From contig CAIIXF020000004.1 of the NCBI GenBank assembly GCA_903813345.2, forward strand, positions 30,319,985 through 30,383,984: DNA of 64,000 bases, written 5' to 3'. A program made the translations under genes and the position numbers. The number at the start of each line of letters is the position of its first letter. Position 1 is the stretch's first letter. Source of the stretch: Owenia fusiformis. Its lineage: Eukaryota; Annelida; Polychaeta; Sabellida; Oweniidae. The notes beneath the pieces were generated by a model. The model was not told where the DNA came from. It was given only the letters and a program-made list of their open reading frames with translations, and made no database searches. Shown here piece after piece: positions 31,787-43,500 of the stretch.

Positions 31787-33380
31787 TTTATACATTTATC
31801 AAATTACCAATTCACCAATTTCAACATGTAATTCACGATGACACTTAAATGTCGGATCCTTTAACCGTATTAAATAACTGTCGAACACCTTGGTATGATA
31901 AAACCACCGTGTGACAGATCTTGACCACCGTAAGACAGCAGACCCTTTTCTACCAAGTCATCCTGGAATCGATTGTTACGTTTATCCGAATGCACATAAT
32001 ATACAATCATCGAGCCAGGATTGCATAATGTCACAGCACATTTCATCATGTTGGGGAGCTTTTCGGGCTGTTCGTAGTAAACTGGTACGGTGGACAAGTT
32101 TATACCATCAAACTTTCTTAAGTTCGGCTTAGATACAGAATCAGATATGTGATCAACGATATCTCCTTCAACCCATTTTATTCTGTCTAAACGATCCTTT
32201 ATTAGTTCAAAATTGCCCTCTCTGAGATAGGCGGGCAATTGGCATATTGTCAAATCACCAGTCATAAATGATTCCAACATATGACTTCTATTATTTGGGA
32301 CATTGTTACACACATGGTTAAACATGTTGAGAACCAGTCTGTCCAATTCCTGATCATCCTCGAGTACATTACTCATCATGGAAAAACACTCAAAATTCAA
32401 AAGGTTCCTGAAAACCGCCCTCCATTGTGACGTTTCTCGAAGACCTTTGTAGACACGACGCTGGGTCTCCATATCGTCACCTAATTCTAGAAATTGTCGG
32501 ATCGTTGCCTTATCCTGCTTTGTTGGATACAACGCGTTAAACGAGTTGATGTATGCTCTATCGAATTCTCCGCAATACAGAATACCATCTTCAATCAAAT
32601 TCTTTGAACGGTCCCAGAATTCAATGGAATCGGCGTCAAGAGCAGATCGTATATCTTCATAGATTTGCATTCTTTCCGTTGATGGGGTCCGCTCTCTGTC
32701 GATGCCTATAAGCGTGCAGAATTCTTCTCTAGATAAAAGCTTCATGCCAACTGCTTGTAGTTTGGACATGTGCAGTTGAGGGACACTGATATCTATTGCA
32801 ACGACTTCTTCTGGGTCAGCAAGAAGTTTAGAAATGGCATGCGCTCCGCTTGCAGCAACGGTTAGAATTCTATCACCAGACTTTATATTCATCATCCTGT
32901 TAATCTTACACATGTTGACATATGTCTATAATAAAAAAAATATGCAACAATATAAAATCTATTGATCAATTATTTGGGTAATAGCTCGTGTTTATTTATC
33001 ATGTGACAGTACTCTTAGTTTTATCTTTCTTGCCGTGTTCTGAAACCGTTTTTGGTCTTATCCCGTTGGCACTTGCGCTTACTTATTCTGTAAGAATAAG
33101 CATCAAATAAGCATCGTGTCAAAATATCTGGAGAACAATCTTCGAAAAACATCCGTTTTTTTAATTTGGTTGTCATCACAGGTCTATGACTATGGGCTAT
33201 GGCACATTTTGATAATCCAACCAAACAAATAATGCCGTTTAGCGATTTACCAGGATCATTTGAAGTGGTATTGGCATGTCTTATTTACTCACAATGTTTT
33301 CAAATTAAGTTCAAACACCTACGTGAGATTTTGCAGGTCAAGAAAATCTCATTTCTGATGAACAGTTCAGTCGATATGTT
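31787..33380. repeat. Segmental duplication, copy 2 (core)
   Basis: Counterpart of 21511-23205, same orientation, 10.3 kb away. It resumes at 36064-36840 after the 34.4-36.05 kb foldback insert, and at 36845-37335 and 38740-38880 after a second insert holding an RT relic. Confidence 0.88.
31870..32925 (-). CDS. DUF3419/BtaA-like 3-amino-3-carboxypropyltransferase, copy 2
   Basis: Same length (347 residues from the ATG at 32913) and domain content as the gene at 21601-22656, with 29 amino-acid differences. The AdoMet motif (SGDRILTVAASGAHA, then EVVAIDIS) is kept, as is the splice acceptor just upstream, so the exon again probably starts at 32925 with open codons TYVN before the first ATG. 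No frameshift or stop has appeared, while the flanking DNA has many changes and indels. This suggests both copies are still under selection or that the duplication is very young. Changes include charge swaps near the start (R/C, N/K) and LIKDG to LIEDG. Upstream exons unfound; function by family only. Confidence 0.8.
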   Translation of the reverse strand, partial: TYVNMCKINRMMNIKSGDRILTVAASGAHAISKLLADPEEVVAIDISVPQLHMSKLQAVGMKLLSREEFCTLIGIDRERTPSTERMQIYEDIRSALDADSIEFWDRSKNLIEDGILYCGEFDRAYINSFNALYPTKQDKATIRQFLELGDDMETQRRVYKGLRETSQWRAVFRNLLNFECFSMMSNVLEDDQELDRLVLNMFNHVCNNVPNNRSHMLESFMTGDLTICQLPAYLREGNFELIKDRLDRIKWVEGDIVDHISDSVSKPNLRKFDGINLSTVPVYYEQPEKLPNMMKCAVTLCNPGSMIVYYVHSDKRNNRFQDDLVEKGLLSYGGQDLSHGGFIIPRCSTVI

Positions 33381-33954
33381 ATGACATGCGCAAACCTCTA
33401 TTTAGTGATATTTTCATTTCAAATATGTTCGCAAATCCGATGTCTGACAACCCTTACAAAGAATCTAGGTAGTGTACATTTTTACCTCCTGTGAAATAAC
33501 AAGTGGAATTTGGTAGTTGTTTTGTGCTTTATTATCATTCTGTATCGTAATTCTATGTGATGTGGTGTTAACATGTCAGCAGAAATACATATGCATACAA
33601 TAATCGAGTGAATTAGAAAAACCGATTTTTCGAAAACCCGTCTCCTGCTAAGAGTGTGAAAACTTGTATTAACATGCTCAAAAGTTCCAATGTGCACATC
33701 AATGTCAAGCTAAATCAATGTTGTGTTTAAAATAGGTACCTGATCTACTCAATACAGCTTGTCATTCACGTATACACGCTTAGCAAACACGGCGAAATGA
33801 TCTGAATCTTGGAATTTCGTTCGAGAGCTAGTAATGTTTGCTCCGGTCTTCGTCATAAGTGTTCATCAGACTTCACGCATGCTCAGGAGAAAACCATCAA
33901 CCAATAACGTTCACAAATCAACTCTGCGCATGCGCCTTACATGAGTAATGAAAT

Positions 33955-34000
33955 TCGTATTATAAAGGGTCCTAGGTTCGATTCCCACACGAGGCATTGA
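33955..34000 (+). repeat. B-box-like tRNA fragment
   Basis: CCTAGGTTCGATTCCCACACG matches the pol III B box in a tRNA T-arm context. No A box at the right distance was found. Probable SINE remnant. Confidence 0.35.
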
Positions 34001-34399
34001 ATTTAGCACACTTTCTTTCAATTTCTTTATCTGGCTTGTTACACTATGCTCGTTAGTTAGGCATTCTCCTGGGGCGCCCTCGGGTCATTACAAATTAGAG
34101 CAAATTAATATACAAATACAATATTAACGAGTTGCCATGTTACCATGTTGATACGTATTGGTAATATTATAGTCTAGCCCCCTTGTCAGCTTTGGGGATA
34201 TAAGTCTAAATATAGGAGGTCAAAATTGTCTCTAATGACACCCCTGTTGTAAATCTTAGCCTCTAACTCCAAAAGAAAACAACAGTTTTTCAATCAGATG
34301 GTGTATTTTGTATCATATGATATAAATCCTTAAACGTTGGTATTGTTTTTACCCACCCTGTGCTTTAAAAATCAAATCTTCTCTGAGCTTCTCTGAGGT

Positions 34400-36055
34400 T
34401 TTAATTTTTGAAACAGTTCATTTTGGCAATTGGTGAGGCTCGATTACGCTGGTTACCAAAACGAACGGTTCGTTTTGGTAACAAAATTTCAGAACGTCGA
34501 AGGTATGATTTTTCTTTTTTCCATATTTCACGCCCGGTGATCGTACAAAATGGTCTTCAACAAATTTGGAAGATTTATTTTTTCAAGAGAAAATTTACAA
34601 CTGAATTGCCAAATGAATAGGCGCAGTGCATGGCAAAATATGCTAGGTCTTCTAGTATTTTATTTGAACTGATACCCTTCTAAGATATGAGATCTATTAA
34701 AAAAGGCGCATCATCACCAACGTGCAAAAGTCAATGTTTTTGCTATAAATCAGGCAACAATGGTCTACACGACCTGCAATAAATAGGTATAAGGGATGTT
34801 ATTATCACAACACAAATGACATTGCTCACTTTTTAAAGTTAGTTTCCATGCATTATACAAAAAATAATCGAAATAAATTAATATTGGATGGAGGGGGGGG
34901 GGGAGTTATATGTCTTTACGATGGAACAAATTGACAAGAACTCTTGTATTTGAAAAAACTAAACTCAGTACCCCCGTAAGAAACTGGATATTATATTTCT
35001 GGAGAATGAAAAATGGGAAAATTTGGAGTTATAAGAATAAATTCAAGTAGCATGTCTTATCATGTCTTATATACACGTAACTCCCCCCTCCATCCACTCT
35101 CCCCCCCTCCATCCAATATTGATTTGTTTAGATTATTTTTTGTATAACGCATGGAAACTAACTTTAAAAACTGAGCAATGTTATTAGTATTGTGATAATA
35201 ACGTCCCTTATACCTATTTATTACAGGTCATGTAGACCATTGTTGCCTGATTTATAGCAAAAACATTGACTTTTGCACGTTGGTGATGATGCGCCTTTTT
35301 AAATAGATCTCATATCTTAGAAGGGTATCAGTTCAAATGAAATACTAGAAGACCTAACATATTTTGCTATGCACTGCGCCTATTCATTTGGCAATTCAGT
35401 TGTAAATTTTCTCTTAAAAACGTTAGTGATGATGCGCTTTTTTAATAGATCTCACATCTTAGAAGCGTATCAATTCAAAAAAATAGTAGAAGACCTAACA
35501 TATTTTGCCATGCACTGCGCCTATTCATTTGGCAATTCAGTTGTAAATTTTCTCTTGAAAAAATAAAACTTCGAAATTTGTTGAGTTTTCTTGCAGAAAT
35601 GCCTACTCCCCCCCTCCATCCATTTTGTACGATCACCGGGCGTGTATTTCACGCGTTACTGGCAGAATCCCAAACGACGTTTTTCCTCACAAACGTGTAT
35701 CAGCATCACTTGTTTTAGAAAATGTACATGTTTGCGAAAAAAAGCTCCGATGACAACAGAATCGTCGATTTTAAAATTCCTCACTTAAGTTACATAAACG
35801 ATTTGGGTTAAAAGTAATGTTTATGTAACTAAAGTGAGGAATTAAATCGACGATTCTGTTGTCTTCTGAACTATTTGTTCGCAAATATGTACATTTTCTT
35901 AAACATATGATACTGATACACGTTTGTCTTAAAAATGTCGTGGGAATTCTGCCTACAACGTGTGTGACAAGGAAAAAAGAAAAATCGTACCTTCGATGTT
36001 CCGACATTTTGTTACCAAAACGAACCTTTTTGGTAATCGAGTGGATCACCAGTGA
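34400..36055. mobile_element. Foldback-type region inserted in duplication copy 2
   Basis: Several nested inverted repeats. GGTTACCAAAACGAACGG...TCGAAGGTATGATTTTTC at 34447-34520 is inverted at ~35978-36040. CACGCCCGGTGATCGTACAAAATGG (34530-34554) is inverted at 35620-35645. 34556-34905 is inverted as 35060-35410. 35285-35403 is also directly repeated at 35427-35562. No open frame with a known domain. Duplication copy 1 lacks this block. Confidence 0.7.
35750..35872. repeat. Near-perfect hairpin, ~50-base arms
   Basis: GACAACAGAATCGTCGATTT...TCCTCACTTAAGTTACATAAA is followed, after ~20 bases, by its inverse. Part of the foldback region. Confidence 0.8.
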
Positions 36056-38239
36056 ATATACTATTCGATACGCCCATATAAACTGAAATAAGTTGTGTAT
36101 ATCATTGCAGAGTGTATATCTTTACTGACCTATATTTCACTTATACGCCTCAAAGTATGAATCAATCCTGCTAAATGCGGTGAAAACTTATTCTTCTGTC
36201 AGTAACCAATCATTGACCTTTTACCTAACAGTGTATTGTGCTGTGCTTACAGCAAATATATGACAGCAAACCTGACCTAAAAACTGTCTTCAAATATACA
36301 TAGCCGATCAAAATATTACGGCAGACGCAAATTAACGTTAGCCCGATGTGCGGCCATCTTGGGACCGATCTGCGGTCTGACATCGGCCCGTTGATTTCCA
36401 CGGCGACTGCAGAATAATAAATGTTATTAGTCAGAGTTATAATTTCTACGAAAAAAACTGGATACGTCGTACGAAGACCATATAGTTTTCCTAAACTCGC
36501 TGCAGAAATTCATGATTAAATTGATCTGAGGTCGACGTACGGCCGCCGCACGACAAATGTGACTAAGTTGTTGCTAATAATACTATATTGAACTACCTTA
36601 CCCCACTGTAATTTATTTTGTCTGTTTTGGTTTCATCAGAAAGTTCATTCTTTTGCCCAGCAGAGAAATACCGTAACGTACTTTTAACCAAATGTTGCAC
36701 TTTAGGCAATTGCCACACTTTTGTAGGCCACTGCAATATATTCGCCATCATTCTTCACTTTAATGTTAAAACATTCGACTGACAGAGACGCTAGCTCGGT
36801 ACTGATTTTGTAGTGTAGTTTTGTTATGATATACATGTAATATTAAATATTAACGCTACTTTGGGTACAGAAAAGGGCAAACCGACCTTTATAAGATGTA
36901 TGAATTCTCTCTAAACGTACTGCAATTTATCATATCGTCTGAGGAGATAAAAACATGTGTAATGTTAGCATTTTGACTGAAGTTTACCAGCCAAAATATG
37001 CCAACGGTGTATATGTAGATCGTGATATTTGTAGCTCGGGGACAAAAGATAAACGATTCATTTCGATTTATTCAAGATGAATTTTCATGTGTAATGAAAA
37101 TTGTGTAAATTCATTGTTTTATGATTTTTATTACATAATATTTACATGTAATAAACGTTTGAATGAGTTTAAGAAAGCACAACTTTGTTACTTTTACACG
37201 TTTGAAATTTTGTAGAAAGTAGAAAGCTTACTATATATCGTGCTTAACAAATTGAAATTGCTTATGTTATAATCATAACATGTACAATTACTTCAAATGT
37301 TCGAACAAATCCTTGTAGTTCCAAGACGACTCAAGAACATAGGTTAGTTGGAACGAAGAGTCCCGATGCACCCAAAAGATATAAATTCTTAATTTATTTA
37401 AAGAATGTTGATGTTAACATTACCATCTGTGGCCCATTTTTTAGAGTGTTTACATACCCCCCTCAAGTCTTTGATTCGCAAGGACTGAAAAAATATACTT
37501 TCTCAAAAATTGATTTTTCAGACAGACATTGTTTTGAATAGGATTTATGCGAACCCCTCTGACTGTCTTCTTATATTAATGCTTTCCTGATAAACCGCTT
37601 ATTAAACAGTTTCGGATCTATATTCTTTATTAATAATGGTAAGCCATTATGAAAACCATTTTACATCTGTATGAATTCTGTATTCATCCTCATTTTGATA
37701 TCATTTAATACCTTCAAATTAATCTGTTTTTAGCATCCCGTTTGGCATTTGATCTCGATGTTTACATCAAAACTCCGCTTTGAGCTTTTCGGATTTGAAA
37801 CCAGCCACTTTTCTCCTGATGGCTAAGTGAAATTTTGTGTTTCATGGTAATGGTGTTGGCTTTGTGGATGGTGTTGACACTTTGATATGTTTATGGACTT
37901 CGAGAACGAATCGTGTCTGTCAAAACGAGACAATTGTTATCACGGTCATGTCAATATGGGTGGAATGAATAAAACTAAATTAAAGATTATATGTTTTATG
38001 TAAAATCCATCTTGAGCCTTGCCAGTCAAAAGGTTGGATTTCTGAAAACGGTCAAATCATTCTGTCTACTTATTTGGACATATACAATTTTCCTAAAGTT
38101 AAAATATAAGCTATAAATATAATTTATGACGAATAATAATGGATTTAAAAGCAGTTCAAATGTAAATTAATGTAATAAATGAATATTAATGTAAGCGACA
38201 TCTTTTATATAATTAACTTATTTGTAATTGAAAACTCTA

Positions 38240-38735
38240 ATGAGTAAAATAGATCTTCGTGATGCGTTTAAATTCATTCCAGTTTGTCAAACAGACTGGG
38301 AACTCCTTGGGACAACATGCGATACTACCAATGACACATCGGGTGAAACAGAAACGCGTTATTATGTCGACTTAGTGCAGTGTTCCCCTTTGGTGCTCGT
38401 AGCTCACAAAAAATAAGTGTGTCAAAACGGTGCGACAGTGGCGCCACACTACTTGGACGATTACTTTACATGCGGGCCAAAAATAGTGATATTTGCAAAA
38501 TCAACTTGGATATTATGATGCAGACGTGTCAAGAAATAGGATTTGAAATTTATCCATCAAAACTCGTGAAACGATGCACGTCTATTGGATTTCTTGGAAC
38601 GTCAGGAAGAGAGCTATCAAACATTAGATCTTATTTCTAATCGGCAGACTTACATTTATTTGCCGTGTAATCCACGCGGGGAAAACATTCCTGAGAAGAA
38701 TCATAGATCTCTCAACTCGGTTACGGTACCTTCAT
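38240..38735 (+). pseudogene. Decayed Ngaro/DIRS-like reverse transcriptase fragment
   Basis: SKIDLRDAFKFIPV...DWELLGTTC matches KADLEDAFKHIIV...DWELLGSTY of the RT at 9.5-10.7 kb. Then come PFGARSSQK, a YFTCGPK-like stretch in another frame, NLDIMMQTCQEIGFEIYPSKL, and finally IGRLTFICRV...GKTFLRRIIDLSTRLRYLHHN. At least two frameshifts and an internal deletion separate these blocks, and the flanks give no split repeats. It belongs to a relative of the Ngaro at 6.3-11.9 kb, on the opposite strand. Confidence 0.8.
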
Positions 38736-39730
38736 CACAATAGTCCATGGTATGAAATCTCTAGGACGTCTAATTAGGAGCTGGTAGCACACTATAGAGC
38801 AACGATATTTGACCAAACATTAACATACCTACATATGTTACCTAATGATTTATATTATAACTGTTTAATATACTTCCAGCTTTTGGTTGAATTATGCCTG
38901 CCATTAACAGAGGTCAAAAAATTACCAAAAAGTAAAATCCAAAGTTTTCACAATTTGGAGTACATAATGCAACATGAAATAATACAAAGTGATCATAAAT
39001 ATATGATTTAGGTTTTTAAGCTATACATTTGAGGTTATTTTTCTTATCAATACCAAAAAAGTATTTAATCAGTGTATCGACGTAGATAAATGCTACAAAT
39101 AAATCACTTTTATATTTGAATGAAAAATGCTTAAATTATGCTAGTTTTTTCACAAAATGGGTCTTAATACGTTTTGAGATATGGACTTTTATTCAGCGGT
39201 GAACATTATCAATAAAGGCCTAATGCTCTTCCTTGACTAATTGGAACTACAGCTGAAATCCCATTTCTCGTAGTTAGATATAGCTCAGTTGCTTATAAAA
39301 CAAATATGAAGACTTGGTCGAATTCATGAATAACTGAGTATAATCGTTATCGTCCTAAAATTTGATGTGATGATAGCCAGCAGTAACGTCGAGAAGAACT
39401 GGAAGGCGTTCGATTGCGTTTGACTCTAATTGATTATTCGACATGCTCTTGGAATATATGGACATTCCAATAACTCTGTAACATTTAATTAGATATAAAT
39501 CTTACCTATTTGTTATTGTATTATGTTTTATAAAACATGAAAAATAATTTGTTGTTTGACCCTTTGCGAATTTATGGAAAAATTCTCGTAATAAATATAT
39601 TGAAGGGGGTGATATTCATTTTTTATTTCTTGACCCTTGGGTTTGATTTAATGAAAAAATATCATCATGTAAGGAATTGTATTTAAATAATAAATATTTT
39701 GTTCAAAATTGTATACAGTTTTGACCAGAA

Positions 39731-39786
39731 TACTCAATCGCCCGGGTGCCGGCCGATGAATCAGAGCAAATGCGACCCAGGCATTA
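39731..39786. repeat. Half copy of the ATGCCTGG(A/G)TCAC MITE family
   Basis: TACTCAATCGCCCGGGTGCC...GAGCAAATGCGACCCAGGCAT corresponds to one arm of the palindromic element found complete at 61006-61146. Confidence 0.65.
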
Positions 39787-40512
39787 GGTGGGGTTTTGTT
39801 AAAAAATATATGAAAAGACCAGAATCAAATGATTTGTCCAGAACCTTTTAAGACCCTGTTTTGATTTCCTTTGGTTTTGTGATCTGTTTTTCCCCCTCTA
39901 CTAGTTTGGGAAAACATTTTCGATCAAACGACAAAAATTGTTACTGCCTTACCAAAGAGAACCGACAGATATGTGATGTATCGAAAACTTTCACTCAAGG
40001 AGTTGTCAAGATATTGCAATTTATCATCCAACGTATTCTAATATGATTGCTTTTGTATATTTGATAAACAAAGAACTGTGAAAGAAGTATTGCAATGGTA
40101 TGGATATAATGCGAAGGCCATATGAATAGGCCTATACACCCTGTTATAGCATGACGGTTACGCCACCTCTTAAAACGAGGTTGGACGGCTACGTTCACTG
40201 ATTTATCCAATAAAATGGCCGCGACAGAAAACTAAGGTTGTCGCATTATTTTCTATATGGCATTGTTATAGAACAGAGATTGGATTAACGCCATTAAATG
40301 TTTGTCACTGAATGTACCCTTATTCACAACAGTGACTACTGCTTCATTATAGCAATTTCCTGCAATAACATTACACATTGAAGTAATAAAAGCCCTTTTA
40401 ATGTTTCATAAGATCATTCATAAATAACATACGCTAGCTACAAACGGGCAGTTTAATATTTTGCTGGTTGTCTAATGTGTTATTTTATTGATAGCTATAT
40501 TGAACATTGTAG

Positions 40513-40519
40513 TATAAAA
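40513..40519 (+). promoter_or_regulatory. TATA box of the defensin-like gene
   Basis: TATAAAA, 74 bases before the ATG. The surrounding ~200 bases are conserved at the sister promoter (53061). A start site ~30 bases downstream would leave a 5' UTR of about 50 bases. Confidence 0.65.
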
Positions 40520-40592
40520 CCTTCAGTCCCATAAGAAGTAATCAAGGTGCGCGTTTAGTATTTATGGTCACTTGGCAAGATATCTAACAAAG

Positions 40593-43500
40593 ATGAATTC
40601 TCTAACTTTGTTGATATGCATATTTGCTGTTGCAGTCATCCCAGAATTTATCAGAGGACAGAGTAAGTACGGTCTTGTATTTCGTCTGAGGGGTTTGATG
40701 GTTTATATATTAAATTAATTTATTAACTCATCTTTACACACACATTTGTGTCACAGGGTCAAATGTGTGTTGATGCAGCAAAAAGTCAAATTGGGAAAAA
40801 TTTAATTATTATAAAAAAGTAGTCATCTGATTGTAAAAATAGAAACGTCTTAAAGTGTGCGCCAAAGTTTAAAACTGCGCAGCGCTCTCGCTAACCTATT
40901 TAAAGAGATAACAAGGTACAGGCTTCAGAGGTAAGTCAGGAAGGTGAACAATCTTCGTCCCATGTTGCTTTCCCGTATAATCGTAAACAGGCAAGTTTCA
41001 CCATTGAAATTGAAAATTACTATTAGATGTACTTTGTAGATGTTATTAATGAGCTATTTAGTGTATGCATCAATCAAATGGCTCATTTCGAAAATATAAA
41101 ATGTATTTGTGTTTTGTTTTCCAGGGAATCGTATTCCCATGTAGTACACACATAAATAGTGTACATTAGTACCCCACACAAGTTTTTGATAATAACTTTG
41201 ACCCGTCATTTGAACACTCTATCCTTGACTATTTGTTATTAAATTTAGCACACATAAACTAGAGGAAATTTCCAACATTGGAAAATTTTTTGTTTTTATT
41301 TTACTTCAATAACAATAAAATTACAAGTAATCAAATCAAGGGTGTCATTTATGGGTTTTCCCCCAAATTGACGTCATAAAATCATTCTATGAATTGTTCA
41401 TTTTAACAATTGACTTTTATCTCATTATCTTATCAATATTCATCTTATTGAATTTCATCTCAAAGCAGTCCTGTATTTATGGTTCTTATGAATAGTTTAT
41501 TACAAATCCTACATTTGGAGATTGTATACTTGTCCTAGATCTATACTGTCTGATTGTAATTGTCTGGCTATGGTCAAGGTTGTATGGCTTACAGTTTCTT
41601 CGGCCAGTTGAAAATGTACTTGTTATGGGCCGATCTTTTTCTTTTCGATTATACTGTCTTAGCGACTTTACTGCCCCACGTTGAAATTACTTACCTTTAA
41701 TATATATTTATCAAACAGTTCCAATCTGTAACACATGAGTATAATTAAAACTTAAAGTTAGTGATTATTTTTTCTGTTTCAATTCAACTTCCGGCAGGGT
41801 CCCCTCAGATTTCGAAGCGCGGATTTTGCTAACCGATGCTCGAAATAATGCAATGAAATAGGGTACAAGTTCGCATATCTGTGATGATTCATTCCGTAAG
41901 TTACTATTTAGTAGTTTATCTTACTTTAGAATCATATAAAACCCAATGAAAAGCGATAATCTTTGCACAATTAACCATCGAAAGTTGGCATATTCATAAT
42001 TGCTGGTTGGGGATAACCACCTAAAAGAAGAAGTAGTAATACAGATGTCGACTCGCTATTTTATACATGTTCCCGGGGCCTATGATACAGGGTGTTCCGA
42101 AAGTATGGCCCCCAAGGCAGACATATGCCAATGTCTCCATAGTATGTCATATATCATTTAAAGCTTATCGAATGTTACATAAAGCCAAGTATCATTGTTC
42201 AACTCTCAAATGGGAGTTACAAGCATTTACACTGTCCTGTATTTTTGGAAATTTGGGGAATTTCATTTCACAATAAGTTGAGTATTAAACTTGAGTATTG
42301 TTTTAGATTTTTTTTATACATAAATTTATTCCTTTAGTAAACAATAGAAGACATGCAATTGATTGCCAAAGTTTTATAAAAAAAACATTAGCGGCAATTT
42401 TAGACAATATGAATAGGAATACATTAACATTTAAAATTCATCAAAGTAATGTTTTCACTCATATAAGAAACTATAATCCCATGGGCCAGGGATGTGTTAA
42501 CACATGCATGCAAAAATTAGCCAAACCGATCAATTTGGCTCAGACTTTGATTAACAAAATGACTCATAAGTTCTATTAATTTTTCATTTAATGAATTATC
42601 TAAATCTTCATCACCATACAAAAGAAACTGAATTTTGTCAACTGTGTTCAAATTCTGAACCAAAAGATGAAGATCTGAAGTTCGCAGTCCTGCAAATAAA
42701 GTTTCACGCTCGTTTACAAGCAGAGGACATTTTAAGATAAAATGAGAAGGTGTTTGTGGTAATCCACATTTACAAAAGGGATCACTAACACTGGTGAAAT
42801 TATGAGCATATAGCTGTGATTTTAAAAGAAGACCCACTCTGATTTTGTTAAAAGCAGATTCAACATATCTAGGCATTTCGTTTACCATTTTGGTAGTGGG
42901 TAGCATGGAGACAGGGCTCCTGTAATCTCTTACTAATCTTTTGAAGCGTGATATCGGTTGACCTCTTCTCGTGTCAAGGTGTAAATTGTTCCATATTCTT
43001 ATTCCATTCAAAATAGTTGACCTCCGGAATGAGTTGCTAGCTTTTGTAGGAATTAAGTAATGTCTTGTATCTCTCAGTTGCCTAGCCTGAGTATTTTCAT
43101 AGGTTTGAAGTAATTCACAAATGAAAGGTGGATAAGAATTGTACATTTAAACATAAACATTTTATAATGCTCATCTCTTCTAGTTGATAGGGATTTCCAG
43201 TTTAAGGAACTTAGAACAGAAGCAGTGTTTGACCCATGTATAACACCAGAAACCAAACATGCTGCTCTGTAGTGCAATCTATCTAAACACTGAAGTTTAA
43301 AATTTGAAGCTTTACCGTAAATAATATCACAGGAATCAAAATGTGGCATAATGAAAGCATTGTAAATTATTTCCAAGTGTTTACTCTTAAAAAGTTTGCT
43401 AAGTTTCTTTAAAGGTCTCATTAGAGAAATTACTCTACTGATAAGTTGATCAATATGGTCATTAAAGTTCAAATGTTGATCCAGAATTAGCCCCAAGTGC

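Noticed and set aside
42086-42300. A second mariner element
   Set aside because: Only one end is visible; no inverted partner or transposase fragment nearby.
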